Shown here: piece by piece, positions 56,082 to 64,000 of the stretch
How the letters are laid out: every line of letters begins with the position of its first letter
How positions within the stretch are numbered: the first letter of the stretch is position 1
DNA from: Diplolepis rosae
Lineage: Eukaryota > Arthropoda > Insecta > Hymenoptera > Diplolepididae
Reading direction: 5' to 3'
Length of the DNA: 64,000 bases
Assembly: GCA_030998225.1 (NCBI GenBank)
Contig: JAPYXD010000680.1
Span: 6,758,001 to 6,822,000, forward strand
Notes under the pieces: model-generated
The model's input: the letters and a program-made list of their open reading frames with translations, nothing else
Database searches by the model: none
What the model was told of the DNA's origin: nothing
Position numbers and translations under genes: made by a program

Positions 56082-56690
56082 AAAAAACCTGCTTAAAACC
56101 AGGCGGGCGAAGTGAAACTCCTTTGGCAAATTCGGAAATGACGCGAATATTCAGTAAAAATGAATTTAGTTAGAAAGTCTTGGAGAATAACAATTAGATT
56201 TTTATAATTAATGATTGCTTTAAAACTTCAGAAAATTAGCGAAATATCCTAGTTTTACTTCTCCTGGATGCATTTTTTCTATTTGTTTCTTTGTTTTTCA
56301 AATACTATCATCTCCGTCATTATCATTACTATTATTATCATTATAAACATAATTTTCATTATCATTATCTCCATGAACATGATTATCATGATTATCATCA
56401 TCAACATCATTTCCATCATTTTTAGGGTTCGTATTATTATTATCATTGGCCACAATCACACAGAATCAGACAGGAGAAGTGAAACTTGAGGAAATTTTGG
56501 TAATTTGCTCAAGTTATAAAGCAATCATTAATTATTAAATTCAAATTGTTATTTACCAAGAATTTCTACCTAAAATCATTTTAACTAAATATTCGCGTCG
56601 TCTCCGAATTCGCCAAAGAAGTTTCACTTCTTTCGCCTGGTTTGAAACAGGCTGTGTTTTTTTTCAAGCAAGTATTCTTATTATATCATG
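56082..56690. mobile_element. Foldback element with microsatellite core
   Basis: Arms at about 56082-56272 and 56470-56680 share 'aaccaggcg', 'gaagtgaaact', 'taattaatgattgcttta' and 'ttacttctcctg'-like blocks in inverted order. The loop holds a (cattat)n-type microsatellite at about 56295-56440. Non-coding. Confidence 0.65.
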
Positions 56691-56819
56691 TGTCATCAAA
56701 TGGATAAATGAGCAAATGCAGAATTATTTGGTCAAAATCATCTATTCCATACTGAAGTAGTATTCGTTCATATTTATAACCATTCACAAAACCTAAGGAA
56801 GCGTTTACAATGAGCTCTT

Positions 56820-57060
56820 TTGAACTAACGTACACTCTCCCCGCTCACACCCGCTTCCTATCTCAACTTTTACTGAGTCCTCATTCTCTATCCGTCCGTA
56901 GCACGTCAATTGACGCGCCGACCCACTCTTATGTTCCTCTCCCCACTCACACACTCGACTTCCACCCCACTCTCTACTAACTCGACTTATACCGAATCGT
57001 CCTCTATTCTCTATCCGTCCGTAGCAGGTCAATTGTCGCGCCGACCAACTCTCATCTATT
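56820..57060. repeat. Two-copy direct repeat, about 118-bp period
   Basis: 'tctctatccgtccgtagca' followed by 'gtcaattg' and 'cgcgccgacc' occurs twice, at about 56885 and about 57008. The minus-strand ORF at 56805-57083 reflects this duplication (RQLTCYGRIEN appears twice). Confidence 0.75.
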
Positions 57061-57379
57061 TTACTTCCAATATTTTTTATCATAGTGCGCCATAAGAAGT
57101 TTCACTTCAAAAACAAATTTTAGATTGCAGAGAATAAGTAAAAATGAATAAACGAATTCGAGAAAAAGGTTCTGAAGGACGCAAACATTTTTTATCATTT
57201 TAATTGATTTAAATATAAATTTAAAGGCCTAAAAGCCTGAAGCAAAATGAATCTCCAGGAGTTGATCTAATAGCAGCAGAGACCCTACAGGACTTAGGAT
57301 AAGCAGACAAGAACGTTATGTAAATGAATTTGCGATTTGTACAAAAGGCATGAACTACCATACGATTACAAGTGTTAGC

Positions 57380-58660
57380 TTGGGTAGTGGTGTGGTGGGT
57401 CATGGTTGCGGTGGGTGGTTAATGTGGTGGATGGTGATGGTATGGTGTTGGACCGTTGGTTCGTGGTCCTGGTGTCTGTAACCAGGCACTCTGATTAGTG
57501 CCTGGATAGCACCTGGTTGGCGCCCAGATTCAGCCCGTGAAGGAGGTGTGGCTACTCTTCTTTCTTCTTCTTCCTCCCTTAATCGTCTAGGTCCGAGGAA
57601 TCCCCGAAGAGCTCCTCAAAGGTTTTCTTTAACGACCTGGGTACCACGCGCTGACGAGAGTGCCCTTGGATCTTCCGTGGGCTGGTCACGGGTATTGGGC
57701 GGGGTGGCGTCGGCTTTAGCGGAGAGATCTCAGGCATGGCGCTGGCGTGGCGGGCGCTTTTCGTGGTCGGAGCTGTGGCGAACTTCGGCACTGGGAAGTC
57801 CCAGCGGTTGCCTGGAGGTGGTTGTCGCCGCTGCAGGTAGCCTGGATCCCGTGGCTTTTTTATAGCAGGTGCCTGTAAATAGGCAACGCTGCTCTCCAGC
57901 TTTCCAGTTGACCGGATCGTTCCTGAAGTGGCGGTGGCGGTGCTGCTCCAATAGCCGGGGTGGTGGGGCAGGCAGGCTTCGCCGCTACTATCCTCGCGAC
58001 CCGTTGTGTCTTCCTCTCACGCTTTCTGCTGCTGCTGACTCCGCACGGCATCTTCGTTTCTCTGTGGGCAGGCCATGGTCAAGATAAGAGAGAGAAGACC
58101 CAATGTATCTTCTGGCAGGAGGAGAGGAGAATCTTCCGGGGGAGAAGACATATGTAGATCTTCTGGCGAGGGAGAGATGGAAGGCCGCGAAGGATCTTCC
58201 GGGGTAGAAAACCTAGGCAGATCTTCTAGCAAAAGGTGGTGAATAAAGACCCAGAGGATCTTCAGGCGAGGACTTACCAGGATGAGACGGTGGTGGCAGG
58301 AAATTCAGCTGCTTCTCGAGATCGATTTATTGAGTAGAGGTCCAGTTCCTTGGCGAGAATTTTTTTCGAATGACTCTGCTAGTGAAAACGCGCCCATTCA
58401 TCTACCTTCTCTCCCTTCGGTGGCCCTGTGGAAGGGGTCAGTTTTCCACGACTTTCCAAGTGAATTTTCCCTTGCTTGGACGTCTCTCGGACTTTCTAAT
58501 TTTTTTCTAAATTTTTTTTTTACATAGGAAGTCCCATTGCTGGGCCCTGGTAGTGGGAGAGCGTAAGAATTCGCTAGTCACTCTGTATAAGTGCGAAAGA
58601 GAGTACCGAGCGCGTCCAGTGGAGTTAGAGAAAACGCATACACAATGTGTGTAAGCGCCA
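57380..58660 (-). other. GC-rich island with interrupted minus-strand ORF
   Basis: Strongly GC-rich compared with its flanks. On the minus strand one frame runs from about 58232 to 57579 with a single TGA near 58017. The first part has repeated PED units ('FSTPEDPSRP', 'SPSPEDLHMSSPPED', 'LLLPEDTLG'), matching a tandem 'gatcttc.gg' DNA repeat at 58095-58290. The end is 'SLKKTFEELFGDSSDLDD'. I do not recognise it. Composition, isolation and the interruption suggest a retroelement gag or LTR fragment, or a decayed gene. Confidence 0.4.
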
Positions 58661-58689
58661 TCCTGGGAATGAGATTTTTCGTTATTCGA

Positions 58690-58770
58690 ATAAATATAAA
58701 TATATATAATATATAAATACATAAAATATATAAATACATAAAATATATAAATATAAATAAAAAAAATAGG
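58690..58770. repeat. AT microsatellite
   Basis: Tandem 'atataaatacataaa' units. Confidence 0.85.
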
Positions 58771-58799
58771 GTCGTGCAAATGCAAGAGCTACCGTACTA

Positions 58800-59865
58800 T
58801 TAGCCTACGACACATGCGTCTAAAATTCTAACTACAATGATTTATAAAAGATTAGAACAGACAATAGAAAGATCACCCCTTCAAGTGCGAAGGGTTTGTT
58901 TCCGCTCTTAATCTTGAACCTTCGTCAATATAAAAAAATACGTGTCGATTATTTTTCCGAACTCTACAAATTTGCAATGTTTCATTCGAATCGGCAAGTG
59001 ACACATCCGTAGCTTTACTTGTTAGACATTGGGATTGGCAGGAACAATTTTAGAAGATACAGTAGAGGTAGGCAAAAGGAAAGTGTTTGCACGGGTAAAT
59101 GTGCTGATATCAAGTTCAATTCGTTTTAAAAATCATTTTCTTCATTTACATTAATCAAATTTGAGATAAAAAAAAAGGATGATAAAGACGAGTCAATTGT
59201 AGAAACACGAATCTAGGTAGATGTTCATACCCAGTCGTGCTTTGTTCAGAGATGGTTGTTGACTGACTCTTTTGGGTTTACACAAGTACGTTCATACTTA
59301 AGACTAAAATTCCGACGTTGCCAGGAATTGCCAAAAACCCAGAAGTAAAATAAAGTACACTAAGTTTTTAGGATACTTGAAATTACCGGCAAACCTGGAT
59401 AATACCTAAACTGGTTAAATACAGGAGGGCTTTCAGGCTGAGCTGACTGACCGTAAGATAATCTTATTGCGGTGGACTTAAACAATCCATCGAACGTGTT
59501 GATGATTCTTGTACCAAGATTGACGTGATACCTTAGGAAACTAAAAAGGCTAGAAATTGTAGTTCTTGACTTCAATCGTAGAAAAATCCCAATAGATGTT
59601 CAAATTATGGATCTGCAAAATACAGGCAGAAACACAAATGCATATTAAGTACTACAGTTGAGTCAACAGAAAGGGAGACAAAAATTAGAGTATGTGAAAC
59701 AAATTATTGATGACGTAGGCCGTACCAGATGCTGCGAAACAAGAAGGCTTGCTCAGGATAGAAACGGATGGAGAGTTGCATCAAACCAGTTTCAGGACTG
59801 CTAACTATAACAACAATAGCTAATAATATTGTAATAAACTAATAATAACCTCAAAATTTTTTTGT
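58800..59865. other. No gene recognised
   Basis: Only short ORFs without domains. No element boundaries were recognised. Confidence 0.4.
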
Positions 59866-59869
59866 GATC

Positions 59870-60808
59870 GTACGAGCACAAAAACGATACCAAGTCTAGG
59901 TCGTCTAAATGAGATCACTACACCAGAGATGATCATGATCATGATATTATTTCAAATAACCTAGAAGTGAATGTGCGTGAGATAGCTGAGATCGTATCCA
60001 TCTCAACTGAGCGTGTGGTCAATATCTTGCATTCACATTTGTGCAGAAGGCTCTGTGCAAGAAGGGTGCTGCGATTGCTCACAATTGACAACAAACGCAT
60101 TCATGTGACCACTACGGAGCAAAATTTTGCCTGTTTTAAACGCAATCTGAAAGAGGTTTTGCGTCGATTCGTGACGATGGACGAAACATGAATCCACCAC
60201 TATACTCCGGAATCACGTGAAGGGTCAAAATAATGGGTTAAACCCGGCGAAAGTCCACCAAAGCGTCTGGAAACGCAACAATCGGCTGGAGAATTTTTTG
60301 AGATGCACATGGAGTAATCTTCACCGACTGCCTTGAGATAGGAAGGACGATTACTGGAACATATGCTGCATTATTGAATCGATTGGTTGACGAAATTAGG
60401 AAGAAACGGTTACATTTGAAGAAGAAGAAAATCCTTTTTCACTATGACAATGCACGATCTCACACATCGAACATTTCACGGGCAAAAAGGCATGAATTGG
60501 GTTTCGAATCGCTTTCGCATCCAGCGTATTCTCCAGACCTGGCCCCCAGCGACTATTATCTGGCCCCAAACCTCAAGAGATGGCTGTGTGGTAGCCGTTT
60601 TGAGTCAAACGAAGAAGTTGAATGGGGAACAGAAGGGTATTTTAGAGAGTTCGACAAATCATATTATTTGGAAGGCATAGAAAAGTTGAAAAATCGTTGA
60701 ACTCGTTGTATTGAGCTAAAAGGAGAGTACATTGAGAAATAAAAGCGAGTTTTGCCAAAAAAATTAATTCTTGTTCATTTTATAACGTCAATATGAAACA
60801 CCCTAATA
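59870..60808 (+). pseudogene. Mariner transposase relic
   Basis: Plus-strand blocks in order: 'NVREIAEIVSISTERVVNIL' (HTH), 'LLTIDNKRIHVTT', 'RRFVTMDET' followed by TGA where Trp is expected, 'HHYTPESREGSK', a deletion near 60300, then 'HYDNARSHTSNISRAKRHEL' (second Asp) and 'AYSPDLAPSDYYLAPNLKRW' (third Asp intact), 'CGSRFESNEEVEW'. The 3' end 'tatgaaacaccc' at about 60808 fits a terminal repeat. The 5' end is missing. Stops and frame changes make it non-functional. Confidence 0.85.
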
Positions 60809-60814
60809 TTCTTT

Positions 60815-61470
60815 CAGTCTGAAAATGTTCTACCCTACAGTGTTAAGTGACAGAAATATTTTAAAGACACTGTAGAAAATCAATATTTCCATTATTCGCG
60901 CTCACTCCCGGTTATGAAATTTCCTTTGAAAGCATAATTTCTCGTGAGAAGAATTGACGCTCGATAAGACAATAGAGCTTCATGGAAATTTTCGCAACCT
61001 ACGCCGATGAAGAGAACCTGTCGTTCCTTCTGAGTGACTGACAAGATGTCCCTCCTCCTTCTTGAACTGAATCTCCTCTCTTTAGCCTCTTTCTTTTCTT
61101 CTTTCCCTTTCCCTGCTCAACAGTGCTCCCTGCAAGTCGTCTTTTTGTGGAACTTGTCTTCATCCTTTCTTCCCTTTGCCACTCAATATGCTGGCAGAGT
61201 TACTTATTTAGAGCCGCCCATAAAAGAACAATGATGTCGTACTTTGTCAAGACCAGGGTCACTTAATTGAGTCGAATCTCGGAAGAGTCGTGAATCGACC
61301 TTTTTGTCACTTTTGTTGAAGAACTTACAGCTTTGAAGCTGAATCAATTTAGTAGAGTAAACGCTCAAGAGTATTGACGCAGAGAATGTCTTTGACAACC
61401 TCAAGATTCATTAAATAGAAAAATTAACGGTTTATCCAGAGAAAGAATTAAAGAATGAGGAAACAATTAG
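60815..61470. other. No gene recognised
   Basis: The ORF at 61034-61234 starts without ATG and is low-complexity hydrophobic sequence. No supporting signals. Confidence 0.4.
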
Positions 61471-61473
61471 CTT

Positions 61474-61546
61474 TGGCCAAGATTCAAACCGAGGTCCCCA
61501 CTTTTCATGAGTGGTATGCTAACCGATTACGCCACCGAGGCCTTGG
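61474..61546 (-). tRNA. tRNA-like sequence (SINE head or tRNA pseudogene)
   Basis: On the minus strand, TGGCGTAATCGG (61523-61534) fits the pol III A box, and GGTTTGAATCT fits the B box with two mismatches. An anticodon-type hairpin CCACT/AGTGG with a 7-nt loop CATGAAA lies between them, but the loop lacks U33, and the acceptor and T stems pair poorly. A functional tRNA is unlikely; a tRNA-derived SINE or pseudogene fits better. Confidence 0.45.
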
Positions 61547-61549
61547 CAG

Positions 61550-63000
61550 ATCCTTCTTCGTTTTTCGTAATCACTTATTTTCAAAATTGGAAACAGAGTT
61601 TTATAGAATATTTTACCTGAAAAAATAAGCCACGATTTATGAAAATCCAATTATTTTTAAAAAATTGGTAGGAACGATAGCGAGGGAAAATTTGATTGCA
61701 AAAAATATGATTAAAAGTATTACTTTTTGGTGAGTCTTGGATTTTTTTCATAAAGAATAATATTTCTCCTTTCATAGGACACGACTGATAATATCATTTT
61801 GAGCCATAAATTACAGAAAATCTTTTTTCTAGAGACCTGATCTTTGGTACGACAACTTCCTTAAGGGGGGAATACCAATTATCGGAATCAAGAAATCGAT
61901 TTTTTTAAACATGAATGAATTTCACGACTACTCAGAAATATGCATGTAAAATTTTAGGTCGAAATTCCGAAAAATGAGTTTTTTTCGTTTCACTCTGCGC
62001 GTCGCCCGTGCCCGACGCGCTCGAGGTACATAATTCCCTTCACCGTAAGATCGATATAATACTTGAGGGCAGGTTAGCACGAATGCACAGAATCGAGAAA
62101 GATCAATTCCATAAGGAATCGGAGGGTCTGATAAATGAACCTGGCATTGCTGAATGACGTAAGTTGAATGAAAGACGTTTTTTTTGATGGCATAACTTTA
62201 AACGTGTTTTTCCAAAAACGATGTTTTTAAAATGGTGTGCCAAGTTGCAAGAAAACTGCTGAACCGATATACATGGATTTTTCACCAGCTATAGAAAATA
62301 CAATTTTCTAGGTCTTGACTATCTTCGTTCATGCAAAAACAAAATTTTTTAACATTATTTTCCAAAACTAACGCAAAAAATCGACTTGTTTACTTTTTAC
62401 GCTATTGTTCAAAAACAAATTTTTTTTCTTAAAAACCAAAACCGTCAAGGCCAAGTGAATTCAATTACATAATGAATTTATTCACACTTTTTTAATTATA
62501 GAAACATGTCCTGAGGCTCTAGTTGGCACGCCGTTTGCCTCTGCGCCGAGTGCAGACTCCACTTTGCGCGTTTATAACTACCGACTGGACCCGAATTTTG
62601 TAAAATAACTTCTTTTGTATGATTGTGCAAATAAAATACTACTTAAGCTAAAATTTGAGTGTTTCTGACATTGATAGTTTTTTTTCCAACCACTCCCTAA
62701 ATTCAGGATTTCCAAAAAATGTGACTTTACGCAATGATATTATTTGTTAGAATCAAACAAATATATTTTTTAATTTCTCGACATTTTTTCGTTTGAATCA
62801 AAAAAATTATTAGTTTAAATTAAGTATGCAAATATTTTTAATACATAAAGATCAAGCAAATTTTATGATTAATTGAACAAAAACTTTGTTTCCTACAATA
62901 ATATGAAATCAAGCAAACAGTTTTTTTCGTAAAAATTTAAAGCAATATTAGTAACTTTTCAATTGAAAAACAATTAGAAAATTTTACTTTTGTTTAAAAA
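61550..63000. other. No gene recognised
   Basis: AT-rich, with a GC-richer patch 'gcgcgtcgcccgtgcccgac' at about 61997 and another at about 62525-62570. These may be parts of a repeat. No domains or termini were identified. Confidence 0.4.
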
Positions 63001-63003
63001 TTT

Positions 63004-63270
63004 TTGAAAATGGTGGCGTTACAGTCAGTTATAATTTTCAAGCGAAATTTATCGTATGAACTTTTCTTTTCGATGCTTGATAATACTTTTTTATTTAACA
63101 TATACGCGGAGAAACTTTTTATAGAAATATATCGATACCCACGTTTTAGTATGTCGTATCCCACAAAATTTGAGAAATTGACTTTTTTTGAAAAATGGAT
63201 TGATAATAATGTTTTACAGCTTATATTAAAATCTTGGGAGTCAAATTGTTTATTTAATATTTTTAAATAA
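63004..63270 (+). CDS. Unrecognised ORF, doubtful
   Basis: An 88-codon frame with a plausible ATG at about 63010, rich in Phe, Leu and Lys as expected from AT-rich DNA. The phrase 'atgtcgtatcccaca' occurs inside it and again at about 63280. No family recognised. Confidence 0.15.
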   Translation: MKMVALQSVIIFKRNLSYELFFSMLDNTFLFNIYAEKLFIEIYRYPRFSMSYPTKFEKLTFFEKWIDNNVLQLILKSWESNCLFNIFK

Positions 63271-63384
63271 ATATTCTAATATGTCGTATCCCACATCCAT
63301 TGGTTAAGTCAGGGCCAGCGATGTGACAGTAAATTTTTATTTTGTGATTAGTCTTAAGTTTATTTTAAGAAATTATTTAATAAA

Positions 63385-63841
63385 ATGAGTAAGAAGATAA
63401 TTACAAATAATATTTTTACAACTCCAATTAAATCTAGAGCATCCACTGAAACCTCTGTTTGTAGATCGATTAAAAATAACTAAAAGTAAATGACAACAAT
63501 TACAGGCATTAAAAAAAGTGTTGCTGAGAGATACACACTGCTTCTATGATAATATAAAATATATTGATGATACTGACTCTGCTTCTGACCAATCTCCATC
63601 AATAAAAAATTTGGAAGCCGAGAGTAAAAATATAGTTAAGGTAACTGAAAAGACTAAGAGTAAGAAACGAAAAGCTAATCAAGTTAATCTTGGTGTTAAA
63701 AGCAAAGTACTGCGTACTAATAATAGATTTATAAAACCTGAAGATACTGATATTAATTATAAAAAAAATTGTTATAATACCAGACGAAAGAGTACAAGAA
63801 ATTTTCAACAATCTCAGCAAGAAAATGTACCTGAAGTATAA
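63385..63841 (+). CDS. Unrecognised basic protein, possibly split or frameshifted
   Basis: An ATG frame of 32 codons begins MSKKIITNNIFTTPIKS and stops at 63481-63483. A second frame, about 63490-63841, has no good ATG and reads 'QALKKVLLRDTHCFYDNI', an acidic stretch with 'DDTDSASDQSPS', then a basic stretch 'KTKSKKRKANQ' that looks like a nuclear localisation signal, ending 'QQSQQENVPEV'. An 'attacag' just before the second frame could be a splice acceptor, but the gap to the first frame is too short for a normal intron. It could be a decayed gene, or an exon of a gene whose other parts lie elsewhere. Function unknown. Confidence 0.35.
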
Positions 63842-64000
63842 AAATAAAAAAAATGAAGAGTACTTAAAATGAAAAAAAAAAATGTTTTAAGCAATATTAA
63901 AGATAGTAAAAATAAAATGTATCAATAATGTTATATTATAATAATTATGAATTAAACAATACAAAATAAGAGAGAAAAATGTTATGTATGGGATGAAACA

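Noticed and set aside
57548..57865. Plus-strand ORF rich in Ser, Arg and Trp in the GC island
   Set aside because: GC-rich DNA lowers stop frequency. The minus-strand frame is longer and has clearer internal structure, though it too is uncertain.
61034..61234. Hydrophobic 66-codon ORF considered as a secreted peptide
   Set aside because: The frame does not start at ATG and is a pyrimidine-rich stretch. There is no promoter or poly(A) context.

Overview
The window is AT-rich eukaryotic nuclear DNA, almost certainly arthropod and probably insect. Evidence: genes with GT-AG introns and a TATA-type core promoter, BEL/Pao and Penelope-like retroelements, several mariner/Tc1 families, and dense MITE-like and foldback repeats. 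Hymenoptera is a plausible host from the mix of element families, but nothing here proves it. There are no bacterial operons and no CRISPR array. Most of the sequence is transposon debris.

The only cellular gene I can support is a small secreted chymotrypsin-fold protein, present twice in direct orientation. Copy B (48188-51172, four exons, 278 codons) is intact. It has a signal peptide and the protease fold landmarks, but all three catalytic-triad positions are substituted, so it should be a non-catalytic serine protease homologue. Copy A (27358-38029) is a pseudogene. It carries a 1-bp deletion with an early stop in exon 3, and the same exon is split by a 6.9-kb BEL/Pao element with a 5-bp target duplication. 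Both genes lie in a tandem segmental duplication (A about 25.1-45.4 kb, B about 46.6-56.0 kb). Each copy supplies empty sites for insertions in the other. A carries a 1.24-kb CAC-ended element, the BEL element, a putative solo LTR, a MITE and a 5'-truncated Penelope element. B carries a long-TIR MITE and a three-level nest of small elements.

Layout: 0-2 kb, no gene. 2-3.2 kb, Penelope remnant with hammerhead-like motif. 3.2-6.3 kb and 10.7-14.2 kb, copies of a repeat family, including a 1.7-kb inverted repeat, with CACTCT-ended elements nested inside. 7.7 kb, palindromic MITE. 9.8-10.5 kb, degenerate satellite-like repeats. 16.7-22.1 kb, a mariner nested in a CAC-ended element, flanked by mariner and Tc1 relics. 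23.5-25 kb, CAC-ended element with internal tandem duplication and a minisatellite. 25.1-26.8 kb, LINE fragment and a long-TIR mariner derivative. 26.8-45.4 kb, duplication copy A. 46.6-56.0 kb, copy B. 56-58.7 kb, foldback with microsatellite core and a GC-rich island. 59.9-60.8 kb, mariner relic. 61.5 kb, tRNA-like sequence. 63.4-63.8 kb, an unrecognised basic ORF.

The points most worth following up are the triad-less protease pair, the set of resolved insertions in the duplication, the Penelope hammerhead motif with its self-complementary helix III, a very young yet multiply broken BEL/Pao copy, and a group of elements sharing CAC...GTG ends and 2-bp target duplications. All alignments were made by eye. 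Identities are approximate unless both junctions are stated.
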